DNA from: Bacteroidota bacterium
GTDB taxonomy: Bacteria > Bacteroidota > Bacteroidia > NS11-12g > UBA9320
Length of the DNA stretch: 64,000 nt
Assembly (NCBI GenBank): GCA_013359235.1
Contig: JABWCE010000006.1
Location: forward strand, 1-64,000
Direction of reading: 5' to 3'
Shown: positions 42,305 through 51,632 of the stretch, one piece after another
Layout of the letters: each line of letters begins with the position of its first letter
How positions within the stretch are numbered: position 1 is the first letter of the stretch
Position numbers and translations under genes: made by a program
The notes under the pieces: model-generated
The model's input: the letters and a program-made list of their open reading frames with translations, nothing else
Database searches by the model: none
What the model was told of the DNA's origin: nothing

Positions 42305-43146
42305 TTAAAAATTTCATTTGCCATTTTTATAGAATCATTAAGTTTACTAATGTTTAAACCGGTTTTTATTCCTTTTTTTTCTATAAAATCAACCATAAGT
42401 TCAGTAGGCATATTTCCAACAAGATTATCAGATGCCATAGGACAACCTCCAAAACCTTTCAAAGCCCCGTCAAATCTGAGACACCCGCTATCTATTGCCG
42501 CTTGTAATTTTTCCTGCCAATTGTAATCGTGTGAATGAAAATGGCATCCAAAATTTAATTTAGGAAATTCTTCTCTTATAGTTTTTATAACTGTACTAAT
42601 TGTTGCAGGGTTTGACATGCCTGCTGTATCTGATAATGAAAAATAATTTGCTCCTTCATCTTGCAATTTTTTTATCCATTGTAATACAATATCTTCATTC
42701 CACAAATCGCCATAAGGATTTCCAAAACACATTGAAATATAGGCTATAAATTTTTTATTTTTCATTGCACATCGGTTAATAATATTTCTTACAGTACCAA
42801 GCGAATCTCTCATCGTTGAATTAGTGTTTTTTAATTGAAAAGTTTCAGAAACCGAAAATGGAAAACCCAAATATGTTACATTTTCAAATTCTGAGGCATC
42901 AATTGCACCACGCATATTTGCAACTATAACCGATAATTTTGTACTGCTGTGATTTAGTTTTTTGAGTACCAAAGCTGTATCAGCCATCTGAGGAATTAAT
43001 TTTGGGCTAACAAAACTGCCACAATCAAGCGTATCAAAGCCAACCTCTAACAAAGAATTAAGATATTTTATTTTTTTTGAAGTATCAATAAAATGTTTCA
43101 AACCCTGCATTGCATCCCTCGGACACTCAATAATTTTAACTTCCAT
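42301..43146 (-). CDS. Hydroxymethylglutaryl-CoA lyase
   Basis: This 281-aa protein has the HMG-CoA lyase build. The N-terminal ECPRDAMQ (7-14, catalytic Arg10 and Asp11) replaces the usual DVGPRDGLQ. The metal-binding HFHSH lies at 202-206, and the flexible catalytic loop GFGGCPMASDNLVGNMPTE contains the reactive Cys235. It should split HMG-CoA into acetoacetate and acetyl-CoA, as in leucine breakdown, in the cytoplasm. The other genes of leucine degradation are not in this window. Length is slightly short but normal. Its stop TAG overlaps the TAA stop of the convergent HMGL-like gene. Confidence 0.87.
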   Translation of the reverse strand: MEVKIIECPRDAMQGLKHFIDTSKKIKYLNSLLEVGFDTLDCGSFVSPKLIPQMADTALVLKKLNHSSTKLSVIVANMRGAIDASEFENVTYLGFPFSVSETFQLKNTNSTMRDSLGTVRNIINRCAMKNKKFIAYISMCFGNPYGDLWNEDIVLQWIKKLQDEGANYFSLSDTAGMSNPATISTVIKTIREEFPKLNFGCHFHSHDYNWQEKLQAAIDSGCLRFDGALKGFGGCPMASDNLVGNMPTELMVDFIEKKGIKTGLNISKLNDSIKMANEIFN

Positions 43147-43220
43147 AAATTTCTTTTGATAATGTGTTCAAAATTATCAATTTTGCAGTTGATAAAAGAA
43201 AAGTTTAAAAAAAATATACA

Positions 43221-45269
43221 ATGCCACAAAACGAAAACAACCTTGAGGTATCGAAAAACAATGAGGATATGGTTGTAAACACATCAGAAATGGAAAATGA
43301 ACAAAATTTATCCATTGAATCTACTTTGTCCGAAAACAGTGAAAATTCGGATTCAACAAGTCAATCCACACAAAAAAACGTTCAAGAGCCTAAAAAGTCA
43401 AAGCAAAAAATTAAAGCTGAAGAAAATATTTTACCCATAAACGAGCCTACCACCCAAACCAAATCAGAATTTGCAAATAACGAAGTTAGCGATGATGAAG
43501 ATGAAGATGAAGAAAGTAAAATGATTGACGAAGAGGAATCATTAAATATTGATTACTCATCGTACACAAAAGCACAATTGCTAAACGAAGCCGTAAAAGC
43601 TTCTACTCTGCTTGCCCCAAGAGAAGCAATAAAAAAAATACAAAATATTAGAACATTTCTTGAATCTATATTAAAAGACGAAAGAAACGAACAACTTCAC
43701 GCTTTTATAAACGAAGGCAATGATGAAGAAGCATTCGAATACAAAGACGACGGTACAAAACAAAAATTTTATGAAGCATACAATCTTGCACAAGAAGCAA
43801 GGGCAGAAGAAAAGAAGAGAATTGAAAACGAAAAATTAAAAAATCTAAATGCCAAAAATGCAATAATTGATAGAATAAAAGAACTTACAGAAATTGATGA
43901 AACCACAAGCAGTATTGAAGAAATAAAAAAATTGCAAAACGAATGGAAAGCCATAAGAGTTGTACCTAAACAAAATCTTCAGGAACTTTACGATCGTTAT
44001 CATTTTTATCTTGATAAATTTTACGACAATCTTGCAATAAACCGCGAACTCAAAGAAGTTGACCGCTTAAAAAATCGCGATATAAAAATTGACCTATGGA
44101 AAAAAGTTGTTGATTTGAAAGACGAGCTATCTCTTAAAAAATCATTTATACTACTTGCCAAATACAAGGAAGAATTTAAAAATACAGGACCCGTTCCCAA
44201 AGAATTAAATGAAGAGATATGGGAAAAGTTTAAAAATGCCTGTGACGATATTTATAAGCAAAAAAAAGAACAATTTGATAAAATTCAGGAAAAACGTCTT
44301 GAAAACTTAAAACTTAAAGAAGTTTTGGTTGAAAAAGCCAGATATTACGCCAACTACATTCCATCAAAAGCAAGCGAATGGAAAACAAATTACGAAGAAC
44401 TTAACAAATTGATGGATGAATGGAAAACAATAGGTCAAGTTGTTAAATCCCAAAGCGAAAACATCTGGAACAATTTCAAAGAACAATTTAACACTTTTGC
44501 CAAAAACAGAAATGAATATTACAAAAAAATAAACAATGAACGAAAAAACATCATAGCAATTAAGGAAGATTTGTGCAAAAGAGCCGAAGAAATAATGCAC
44601 AGTGATGCTTTTGAAGAAACCGCAAAAGAATTTATCAAACTTCAAGATGAATGGAAAAAAAGCGGGCACTTGGCTATGGCAAAATCAAATGAACTTTGGA
44701 CAAGATTCAGGGCTGCATGTGATGTGTTTTTCAACAAAAGGCAATTACAATTTGATGAAAACAAAAATAAGGAAACAGAAAATCTAACTATAAAAAAAGC
44801 TATTATTAAAGAAATTGAAACCTTGCTAAACAATGATAATATTGAAGAAATATTTGTTAAACTCAAAGAAATTCAAGAAAGATGGAATAATACAGGTTTT
44901 GTACCGGTAAAATTTAAAAAGAAAATCAATGATCGATTCCATAATGCTGTGGATTCGGTATATAAAAAATTTCATAAGAATCATGAAAATTACAAACAAG
45001 CACACCTAAACGAACATTACAGAGATATAGCATCAAGACCCGATGGTATTAAAAAATTAGGTGACGAAGAAAGGCGAATAAAAGATAAAATTACTGCATT
45101 AAAATACGAAATTTCTACTCTCGAAAACAATATTGGTTTTTTTGGTCGTACCAAAAATGCCGAAAAACTAAAAATTGAATTTGAAGAAAAAATAATAAAA
45201 GTGAAAGAACATATTGAAAAACTGACTAAAGAACTTCAAGCACTCAGAACTGCCAAAAACAAAGCATAA
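43221..45269 (+). CDS. DUF349-repeat protein
   Basis: This 682-aa cytoplasmic protein has a low-complexity acidic N-terminus (about 1-110, with runs of Ser/Glu/Asp and SDDEDEDEES). Five DUF349 helical repeats follow, marked by LQNEWKAIRVVP, YKEEFKNTGPVP, MDEWKTIGQV, LQDEWKKSGHL and IQERWNNTGFVP. A coiled-coil C-terminus (LKYEISTLENNIGFFGRTK onward) completes it. DUF349 proteins are common in Bacteroidota and Actinobacteria, with no established biochemical role that I can point to. The strong acidic tail and coiled coils suggest a scaffold or ribosome/nucleic-acid associated function only by inference. It stands alone, divergent from HMG-CoA lyase. Confidence 0.87.
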   Translation: MPQNENNLEVSKNNEDMVVNTSEMENEQNLSIESTLSENSENSDSTSQSTQKNVQEPKKSKQKIKAEENILPINEPTTQTKSEFANNEVSDDEDEDEESKMIDEEESLNIDYSSYTKAQLLNEAVKASTLLAPREAIKKIQNIRTFLESILKDERNEQLHAFINEGNDEEAFEYKDDGTKQKFYEAYNLAQEARAEEKKRIENEKLKNLNAKNAIIDRIKELTEIDETTSSIEEIKKLQNEWKAIRVVPKQNLQELYDRYHFYLDKFYDNLAINRELKEVDRLKNRDIKIDLWKKVVDLKDELSLKKSFILLAKYKEEFKNTGPVPKELNEEIWEKFKNACDDIYKQKKEQFDKIQEKRLENLKLKEVLVEKARYYANYIPSKASEWKTNYEELNKLMDEWKTIGQVVKSQSENIWNNFKEQFNTFAKNRNEYYKKINNERKNIIAIKEDLCKRAEEIMHSDAFEETAKEFIKLQDEWKKSGHLAMAKSNELWTRFRAACDVFFNKRQLQFDENKNKETENLTIKKAIIKEIETLLNNDNIEEIFVKLKEIQERWNNTGFVPVKFKKKINDRFHNAVDSVYKKFHKNHENYKQAHLNEHYRDIASRPDGIKKLGDEERRIKDKITALKYEISTLENNIGFFGRTKNAEKLKIEFEEKIIKVKEHIEKLTKELQALRTAKNKA

Positions 45270-45371
45270 TTGCATTAATAACATCAATTTGCCATTTTCA
45301 TAGAAATTTTGAGAATATCGTTTTTTTATACCCTGTCAAAAACTATTTTCGCAACTTATTAATAAAAAACA

Positions 45372-46703
45372 ATGGGAGTTTTAACAATGGTAGGCCAGGT
45401 AATATTAGCACTGGCTATTTTAATCACACTTCACGAATTAGGACATTTTGCAGCCGCAAGAATTCTTGGAATTAGAGTTGAAAAATTTTACCTATTTTTT
45501 GATGCATGGGGATTGAAATTATTCAGTTTTAAAAAAGGCGATACCGAATATGGCATAGGCTGGCTTCCTTTGGGAGGCTATGTAAAAATAGCCGGAATGA
45601 TTGATGAATCATTAGATACCGAACAAATTAAAAAACCCGCAGAACCTTGGGAATTTAGAAGTAAGCCAGCTTGGCAAAGATTAATTGTAATGTTGGGAGG
45701 TGTTACTGTAAATGCAATTCTTGGTATTTTCATTATGTCAATGTTACTTTTTGGCTATGGCGATGAATACTTGCCAAACAAAAACCTAAAATACGGCATA
45801 CATGCTTTGCCACTTGGAAAAAAAATTGGTTTTATGGACGGTGACAAAATCATAAGTATTAATGGGAAAAAAGTAGAGAAATTTAAAGAAGCTCTCAATC
45901 CTGAAATTATACTAAAAGATAAAACAACATACATTGTTCTTAGGGGAAACGAACAAATAACTATAGAAACACCGCCTAACTTTGCAGACTTATACACAAA
46001 ACTCGGAAAAGATAGCGGATTTATTGCCGAACGCGTAAAATTTAAGCTTGGAGAAATAAGCCCAAATTCACCTGCTAAAAAATCAGGCTTACAAAAAGGT
46101 GACTTCATCATAAAAATTAATGATAAAAACATAAACTATTTTAATGAATTTAAAGAATCAATAAAATCAAACTCAAACCTAAAGTTTACTATTGTTAGAG
46201 GTATTGATACTTTTGTAAAAGAAATTGCAATAGGCAAAGAACCTGTATTAGGTTTTATGCCGGATTTATATGAATACAACGAATGGACAATGAAAGAAAA
46301 ATACTCATTTTTCGGTTCATTTCCCGAAGGATACAAGCGGTCGAAAGATTTAATAAAAACACAACTTATTGCATTCGGAAAAATGTTTAAAGGGCAAATG
46401 GATCCCCGAAAATCTCTGGCAGGACCTATTCAAATTGGTCAACTTTTTGGCGATACCTGGCATTGGGAACGCTTTTGGAGCCTAACGGCAATGATTTCAA
46501 TAGTACTGGCATTTATGAACCTATTGCCAATACCTGCATTAGATGGCGGCCATGTTTTCTTTCTATTAATAGAAATGATAATTAGAAGACCATTACCCGA
46601 AAAATTTATGTATGTTATGCAGATTATAGGAATGGTAATTTTATTTGCATTGATGATATTTATTTTTGGAAATGATATTTTTCAGGCTTGGTTTAGCAAA
46701 TGA
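45372..46703 (+). CDS. rseP: RseP site-2 protease
   Basis: This 443-aa intramembrane zinc metalloprotease has the HExxH motif at the start (His21, Glu22, His25 in LHELGHFAAAR). The conserved WLPLGGYVKIAGM strand follows. Two PDZ-type stretches (around GKKIGFMDGDKIISINGKKV and SGLQKGDFIIKINDKN) and the C-terminal LLPIPALDGGHVFF third ligand motif (about residues 384-397) complete it. RseP cleaves anti-sigma factors and signal-peptide remnants within the inner membrane. Its 3' end overlaps hscB by four bases. The region before it contains no clear -7 box (a one-mismatch TATTTTCGC occurs about 30 bases upstream). Confidence 0.93.
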   Translation: MGVLTMVGQVILALAILITLHELGHFAAARILGIRVEKFYLFFDAWGLKLFSFKKGDTEYGIGWLPLGGYVKIAGMIDESLDTEQIKKPAEPWEFRSKPAWQRLIVMLGGVTVNAILGIFIMSMLLFGYGDEYLPNKNLKYGIHALPLGKKIGFMDGDKIISINGKKVEKFKEALNPEIILKDKTTYIVLRGNEQITIETPPNFADLYTKLGKDSGFIAERVKFKLGEISPNSPAKKSGLQKGDFIIKINDKNINYFNEFKESIKSNSNLKFTIVRGIDTFVKEIAIGKEPVLGFMPDLYEYNEWTMKEKYSFFGSFPEGYKRSKDLIKTQLIAFGKMFKGQMDPRKSLAGPIQIGQLFGDTWHWERFWSLTAMISIVLAFMNLLPIPALDGGHVFFLLIEMIIRRPLPEKFMYVMQIIGMVILFALMIFIFGNDIFQAWFSK

Positions 46704-47218
46704 TAAATTATTTTGATTTTTATGAAATACCTCTAAAATTTAATATTGACGAAAAATCTTTAAAAGTTAAATTTTATAAAATAGCAAAAGAAAATCATCC
46801 TGATTTTTTTATAAATGACGAAAACCGATACAGGCAGGCACTTTCAATATCAGCAACAAACAACGAAGCATATAAATGTCTCTCAGATTTTTACTTGAGG
46901 GCAGCTTATATTTTAAAACTGTCAGATTTGATTTTTGACGAAAAATTTTCAAGCGATTTTTTAATGGATATGATGGAAATAAATGAAGCAGTTGAAGATT
47001 TAACCATTGATAACGACTATGAAAAACTCAAAAATTTAACAAGTGAAATTGATAAATTAAACGAAAACAATTTCACAGAACTAAGCAGTTTAACCGGTAT
47101 AGCCGATAACGCAGAAAAACCTGATGAAAAGTTGCTAAAACAAATAAATGAAACGCTTCAAAAACATAAATATATTTTGCGATTAAAAGAAACTTTAGCT
47201 AATATTGCACCCCATTAA
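46700..47218 (+). CDS. hscB: Fe-S assembly co-chaperone HscB
   Basis: This 172-aa J-type co-chaperone has an N-terminal J domain with HPD at 33-35 (KENHPDFF) and a C-terminal helical domain (about 85-170) with the HscB-like blocks SDFYLRAAYILKL, FLMDMMEINEAVEDL and KHKYILRLKETL. HscB hands the IscU scaffold to HscA during iron-sulfur cluster delivery. No isc or suf genes are adjacent. Instead it overlaps rseP by four bases, a pairing with no obvious functional logic. The tRNA-Leu gene starts 14 bases after the stop. Confidence 0.87.
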   Translation: MINYFDFYEIPLKFNIDEKSLKVKFYKIAKENHPDFFINDENRYRQALSISATNNEAYKCLSDFYLRAAYILKLSDLIFDEKFSSDFLMDMMEINEAVEDLTIDNDYEKLKNLTSEIDKLNENNFTELSSLTGIADNAEKPDEKLLKQINETLQKHKYILRLKETLANIAPH

Positions 47219-47232
47219 AGTTCATTGTAAAT

Positions 47233-47316
47233 GCCCGGGTGGCGGAATTGGTAGACGCGCTGGTCTCAAACACCAGTGAGGTTAAACTCGTACCGGTTCG
47301 ACCCCGGTCCCGGGCA
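47233..47316 (+). tRNA. tRNA-Leu (anticodon CAA)
   Basis: An 84-base gene with a full cloverleaf. The acceptor stem GCCCGGG (47233-47239) pairs with CCCGGGC (47309-47315), with discriminator A at 47316. The anticodon arm is CTGGT-CTCAAAC-ACCAG, giving anticodon CAA (reads UUG). There is a long variable arm, as expected for Leu, and a TTCGA T-loop. CCA is not encoded. It lies just after hscB and may be cotranscribed with rseP-hscB. Confidence 0.96.
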
Positions 47317-47361
47317 CTTTTATAAAACTTTGCTCTTTTATAAATTTTTCGATTTTCACCC

Positions 47362-47370
47362 TATTTTTGT
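47362..47370 (+). promoter_or_regulatory. -7 promoter box of the 47379 gene
   Basis: TATTTTTGT matches TAnnTTTGY exactly and ends eight bases before ATG 47379. The in-frame TTG at 47367 falls inside this box, so it is unlikely to be the start. Confidence 0.55.
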
Positions 47371-47378
47371 ACCATTCT

Positions 47379-48071
47379 ATGATTAAAAAAATCTTAATAT
47401 TATTACCCATGATGTATGTATTTACAGCATACTCTCAACGTGAACATCACACAGGTATTACGGTTGGGTTTGGCATTACAAATTCTGTAACAGCAGATAT
47501 TGTAAAAAACTTTAAATTTCTAAAAAATGAAAAACTTCATATTGGTGCCGGTGCAAGAGCAGGTATAATTTTCACTTCGAATGATGTAAATTTTACAACC
47601 GCACCTGCAAAACATGCAAAAAAAAACTCTGAAATTGATACCTTATTGGTTACTAAACCATGGTCTATACCTGTAAATGTTAATTTTAACATTTGCTATT
47701 TTTTCAATAATAGGGTTTGTGCAGGTTTTAATATTGATTTGGCGGGTTTTACTTTTGGCAGTAAAAAAAACTCAAAGTTTTTCCCAAGTTCAAAAATGCA
47801 AGAAGCCGAAGGCAAACGAACAGTATTAACAGAACAAAATTCAAAACCAATGATTAACAATTTCAATATGATTGGCAATTACCGCAAAGGGACAACTTTA
47901 AACGAGTTTTTTGCTAGATACCAAATTCACGAAAGGTTTAGTGTTAAAGCAAGTTATACTATTATCACTTCAGAGTTTATTTCAGAAAAAAGAATAGGAT
48001 ATAATAGCAATTATCGTTTCAGAAACACATCATCACAAATTTCAATTGGGTTGAGATATCATTTTATTTGA
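47379..48071 (+). CDS. Small outer-membrane beta-barrel protein, unknown function
   Basis: This 230-aa protein has signal peptide MIKKILILLPMMYVFTAYSQ. The mature protein is a string of amphipathic strands (TGITVGFGITNSV, LHIGAGARAGIIFTS, VNVNFNICYFFNNRVCAGFNI, FSVKASYTIITSEFIS) ending SQISIGLRYHFI, with a terminal aromatic residue two from the end, as in outer-membrane barrels. No specific family is recognised. It lies directly downstream of tRNA-Leu and is not part of an operon. Confidence 0.72.
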   Translation: MIKKILILLPMMYVFTAYSQREHHTGITVGFGITNSVTADIVKNFKFLKNEKLHIGAGARAGIIFTSNDVNFTTAPAKHAKKNSEIDTLLVTKPWSIPVNVNFNICYFFNNRVCAGFNIDLAGFTFGSKKNSKFFPSSKMQEAEGKRTVLTEQNSKPMINNFNMIGNYRKGTTLNEFFARYQIHERFSVKASYTIITSEFISEKRIGYNSNYRFRNTSSQISIGLRYHFI

Positions 48072-48115
48072 TTTTTTTTTAAAAAATATCAAAAGCACAA
48101 TTTAAAAATTTTTAT

Positions 48116-48158
48116 AAAAAAAATGGGAGAATTATTCCACCAAAATAATTCTCCCATT
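48116..48158 (-). terminator. Strong 15-bp hairpin terminator of the 48176-49363 gene
   Basis: A perfect 15-bp stem (48122-48136 with 48144-48158, containing GGGAGAATTATT) encloses a seven-base loop. On the minus strand it is followed by eight T residues (48116-48123). It begins 17 bases after the stop at 48176. The plus-strand gene ending at 48071 could also use it, although no T-run follows on that strand. Confidence 0.85.
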
Positions 48159-48175
48159 CATAATGTTTTATAAAT

Positions 48176-49363
48176 TTAATTAAAACTTAATTTAATGGTA
48201 GAAAACAAATTTGTACCATCAAAAAGTTGCAAGAAATAAATTCCTTTATTGTTAGTTTTGTTTTGATATGAAGCATTTCCGGCTGCAAAGTCAAAAGTTC
48301 CAGCATCTACTACTCTTCCTGCCATATCAACAATATTAAAATTCAATTGGTTTATACTTTTATCACCAATTTGAATCACAAACGAATTATCAGAAGACGG
48401 ATTGGGATATACAATTGCATTGCTTTTCTTTTCTACATTATTTACAGAAGAAGTAAATGGAAGTCTGTCTATATGTACATCGTAATATTCAACAGAAGAG
48501 GTTGAAAACGTACTATCTTTATATCTACTCACACATAATGGCTGCAATTCACCTGCTCTGTAAAATTGATAATAAAATCTATCGGCATGTTGCCCTTGTT
48601 TAATCCCAAAAGCCGAAAGCAAAGGTGCAGGTGCTGGTGTGCCGTAAAGAAATAGGCTATCAGTTTGAACAAAATATGTTTTAACTAAAAGTACAGGAAT
48701 AAAATTAGTTGCTTTGCCAATTTTGTTTTTAACTTTCATTTTACCCCATCCCACTACTTCATCATTTCTTACAACATTTGTACGTCTTTTGCCGGGTGCA
48801 TTATTAAGGGCGTAGGCTTGTACTGTAAGTCCAAAATCAGTGCTATATGTATAACTTGAAGACCATTTGCTTCCCATAGTTGCAGGCAATTTCAAATCGG
48901 TGTTTAATGATGAATATTGAATGTTTTGACCATAAAAAATTAATGAATCTGATGGACCACCTGTAATAAGACCTATCCCAAAACCTTGGCGGTTTAATGT
49001 TTCACCAAAATACACAGCCCCATCATTGTTCAATGTTCCTACCATAGCTACTTTGTAATACAAAACGCTATTAATTACATTTTTTATACTGTCACTAAAA
49101 GTAGCACTGGGAAATCCGCTATAAGTTCCCGTTCTCTTATAGTACGAATACGTTGTGTTTGTATCAAATTTTAAGGTTGTTAAATCCCACGTTTGGTCTA
49201 TTCCGGGAATAATGTTAGGTTTATTAGCTGATGTGTCAATACGAATTGCAGTCTCAGTAATTGCTTTCCATGAGTTGTAATCATCTTTTTTTAAAGTAAT
49301 TTGTGCTGCACAACTCAACGAAACCAGCACAAAAAAACTTACAAGTAATTTTTTTAAGTCCAT
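48176..49363 (-). CDS. Secreted protein with T9SS type A sorting domain
   Basis: This 395-aa protein has a signal peptide/lipobox-like start (MDLKKLLVSFFVLVSLSCAAQ). A beta-rich body of about 300 residues contains IPGIDQTWDLTTL, GTYSGFPSATFSDS, DFGLTVQAYALNN and VSRYKDSTF. The last ~80 residues (NAIVYPNPSSDNSFVI, VDMAGRVVD, NNKGIYFLQLFDG, STIKLSFN) are a type A sorting domain. The middle part resembles many Bacteroidota T9SS cargo proteins of unknown role; no enzyme motif is visible. It has a -7-like TAAATTTG about 30 bases upstream and a strong terminator downstream, so it is a single-gene unit. Confidence 0.83.
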   Translation of the reverse strand: MDLKKLLVSFFVLVSLSCAAQITLKKDDYNSWKAITETAIRIDTSANKPNIIPGIDQTWDLTTLKFDTNTTYSYYKRTGTYSGFPSATFSDSIKNVINSVLYYKVAMVGTLNNDGAVYFGETLNRQGFGIGLITGGPSDSLIFYGQNIQYSSLNTDLKLPATMGSKWSSSYTYSTDFGLTVQAYALNNAPGKRRTNVVRNDEVVGWGKMKVKNKIGKATNFIPVLLVKTYFVQTDSLFLYGTPAPAPLLSAFGIKQGQHADRFYYQFYRAGELQPLCVSRYKDSTFSTSSVEYYDVHIDRLPFTSSVNNVEKKSNAIVYPNPSSDNSFVIQIGDKSINQLNFNIVDMAGRVVDAGTFDFAAGNASYQNKTNNKGIYFLQLFDGTNLFSTIKLSFN

Positions 49364-49392
49364 AATATTAATATTTTTAAGTTTGAAAGCCT

Positions 49393-49400
49393 CAAATTTA
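49393..49400 (-). promoter_or_regulatory. Likely -7 promoter box of the 48176-49363 gene
   Basis: On the minus strand TAAATTTG matches the core TAnnTTTG, but the next base is A, not a pyrimidine. It lies 29 bases before ATG 49363. Confidence 0.4.
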
Positions 49401-49464
49401 TATTTTTAAAAGATATTAAAAAAAAATTATCTTGAAATTTTCATACTTAAACTGAAAAATCAAT

Positions 49465-50157
49465 TCAATTTTTTCTCATTAAAAATTTTAAGACATTACA
49501 TGCGTACAAAGCAGCGGTTTCGGTTCGTAGCCTATAATTACCAAGTGAAACCGGAACAAAATTCTTTCTAAGGGCATTTTTTATTTCATTTTCAGTAAAA
49601 TCGCCTTCGGGTCCTATTAAAACATCAATGTTTATTTTGGTTAAATCAGGATTGAAATTTAATTTCTCATCAGATGCACAATGTGCAATATATCCATTTT
49701 CGTTCATTTCTATGTAATTATTAAAACTTACAGGTTCAAAAATTTGAGGCAGCCAAAATCTATTGCTTTGTTTTATGGCTGAAATTGCTATTTTTTCAAG
49801 CCTTTTAATATTTAAAGTTTTTCTTTCGCTTTTCTCACAAATAATAAATTGAATTGATTTTAACCCTATTTCTACTGCTTTTTCGAGCATCCATTCAATG
49901 CGTTCGGCATTTTTGGTTGGAGCTACAGCAAGTGCAAATTTTTCATTATTTTCAAAAAAAATGCTCTCAAAAATTTTAATTTTCACATTATTTTTCGAAA
50001 TTTCTTCAATTTTTCCGATATATAAATGACCTTTGCCATCAGTAATGTTTATACTATCTCCTATTGATTTTCTAAGTACTTTTGCACAATGCCTGTATTC
50101 ATCATTTTCTAAAAAAATAAAATTTTCTTGCTTTTTAACAGAATAAAATAATTCCAT
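49465..50157 (-). CDS. rsmE: 16S rRNA m3U1498 methyltransferase
   Basis: This 230-aa SPOUT-class methyltransferase has an N-terminal PUA-like domain (HCAKVLRKSIGDSINITDGKG) and a knotted SAM-binding domain with PTKNAERIEWMLEKAVEIG, LIGPEGDFTENEI and the C-terminal knot motif SLGNYRLRTETAAL. RsmE methylates U1498 of 16S rRNA. The ATG at 50157 is preferred, although an in-frame TTG at 50166 overlaps the murF stop. It follows murF directly and is cotranscribed with it. Length is typical. Confidence 0.93.
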   Translation of the reverse strand: MELFYSVKKQENFIFLENDEYRHCAKVLRKSIGDSINITDGKGHLYIGKIEEISKNNVKIKIFESIFFENNEKFALAVAPTKNAERIEWMLEKAVEIGLKSIQFIICEKSERKTLNIKRLEKIAISAIKQSNRFWLPQIFEPVSFNNYIEMNENGYIAHCASDEKLNFNPDLTKINIDVLIGPEGDFTENEIKNALRKNFVPVSLGNYRLRTETAALYACNVLKFLMRKN

Positions 50158-50162
50158 ATATC

Positions 50163-51464
50163 TCAAGAATTATAGTTTATAATGCCATTTAGTGTGTTTT
50201 CCATTGCCATTCCTCTGCTCCCTTTAATAAATATTGCAGTATTATCAAGGTTTTCATTTTTTAATAATAAATTTATTTCTTCTGCATTTTTGTAACATTC
50301 ATCACCTTCTGTTTTTGCTTGTTTGCAAAAATGTAAGCCTGCCACCACAAGTTTGTTGAATCCTAAAGATTTAGCAAGTTTATATATATTTTTATGTTCA
50401 TCATCGGCAAAGTTGCCCATTTCAAACATATCACCAAGTATTGCTATTTTGTTGGGATAATTTATTCTTGCAAAATTTTCTAAGGCTTTTTCCATACTGC
50501 TTGGGTTGGCATTGTATGCATCCAAAAAAACTAATGTACTACCTGATTTTATAATTTGCGAACGTTTATTTTGAGGTTTATAATATTCTATTCCGCATTT
50601 AATATTTTCGGTAGTTACTCCTGCAATATGAGCAACTGCAATGGCTGCCATAATATTTTCGAAGTTGTAAAACCCGGTAAGATTGCTCTTTATTTGAAAT
50701 CCATTAAATTCAAAAACAATTTCCGGTAAATCTTGAATCAAGTTATAAAACAGATTGGCGTTTTTATCTTTTGCCGAATACCAATATACATTTTTCAATT
50801 TTTTTGCCATATTGCAAAGGCATTCATCATCAAGGTTTACAAATGCAACTCCATTTTTAAGCATCAAAAAATTATAAAGTTCACCCTCTGCCTTTGCCAC
50901 ACCTTCAATGCTTTTAAAACCTTCTAAATGTTCTTTACCAATATTTGTAATCAAACCCCAATCGGGTTCGGAAATATTGCACAACTCTTCTATATCGCCT
51001 GCTTTGTTTGCACCAAGTTCAATTATTGCAATTTGTGTATCAAAATCTATTGATAACAAAGTGAGCGGAACACCTATATGATTGTTTAGATTTCCTTTGG
51101 TACAAGTTGTTTTAAATTGCTTTGAAAAAACACTGTACATTAGCTCTTTTGTAGTGGTTTTGCCATTACTACCCCCTATTGCTATAACTTTACAATTGAG
51201 TTTATGACGATGATAATTTGCAAGTTTTTGTAAGGTTTCTAATACATTTTTAACATAAATGATATTGTTGTTTTCATAATTTTTATTATCAGTAATTGCA
51301 TATTTTGCACCATTTTCAATTGCTGTTTTAACAAATTCGTTTCCATCAAAATTTTCACCTTTCAAAGCAAAAAAAACACAATCTTTTTCAATTTTACGTG
51401 TATCGGTACAAATCTTAAATTTGCTTTCAACAAGTTTTTGATAAATAATTTCTAATTGAAACAT
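50163..51464 (-). CDS. murF: UDP-MurNAc-tripeptide D-Ala-D-Ala ligase
   Basis: This 433-aa Mur ligase adds D-Ala-D-Ala in peptidoglycan precursor synthesis. It has the three-domain order of MurF: an N-terminal UDP-binding domain, a central ATPase domain with the P-loop IGGSNGKTTTKE (about 96-107) and NLNNHIGVPLTLL then ELGANKAGDIEEL, and a C-terminal domain with DAYNANPSSMEKAL and ILGDMFEMG. An exact -7 box ends six bases before the ATG. It is outside any dcw cluster, as is usual for some Bacteroidota murF copies, and pairs with rsmE. Confidence 0.94.
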   Translation of the reverse strand: MFQLEIIYQKLVESKFKICTDTRKIEKDCVFFALKGENFDGNEFVKTAIENGAKYAITDNKNYENNNIIYVKNVLETLQKLANYHRHKLNCKVIAIGGSNGKTTTKELMYSVFSKQFKTTCTKGNLNNHIGVPLTLLSIDFDTQIAIIELGANKAGDIEELCNISEPDWGLITNIGKEHLEGFKSIEGVAKAEGELYNFLMLKNGVAFVNLDDECLCNMAKKLKNVYWYSAKDKNANLFYNLIQDLPEIVFEFNGFQIKSNLTGFYNFENIMAAIAVAHIAGVTTENIKCGIEYYKPQNKRSQIIKSGSTLVFLDAYNANPSSMEKALENFARINYPNKIAILGDMFEMGNFADDEHKNIYKLAKSLGFNKLVVAGLHFCKQAKTEGDECYKNAEEINLLLKNENLDNTAIFIKGSRGMAMENTLNGIINYNS

Positions 51465-51470
51465 TTGAGG

Positions 51471-51479
51471 GCAAACATA
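51471..51479 (-). promoter_or_regulatory. -7 promoter box of murF
   Basis: On the minus strand TATGTTTGC is an exact TAnnTTTGY match. It ends six bases before ATG 51464, predicting a near-leaderless murF-rsmE transcript. Confidence 0.6.
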
Positions 51480-51632
51480 AAAATAAAATTACTGATTTTG
51501 TAAAACTATTAACCAAATCAACAATATTTATAACAACCTTGCATAGCAACGTTTTAGCAAATTTTAATATGATTAGAAATCAAAACTTAAGGTTTTAAAA
51601 TTTTTATGATAAAAAAATTATAATTTCACGGC

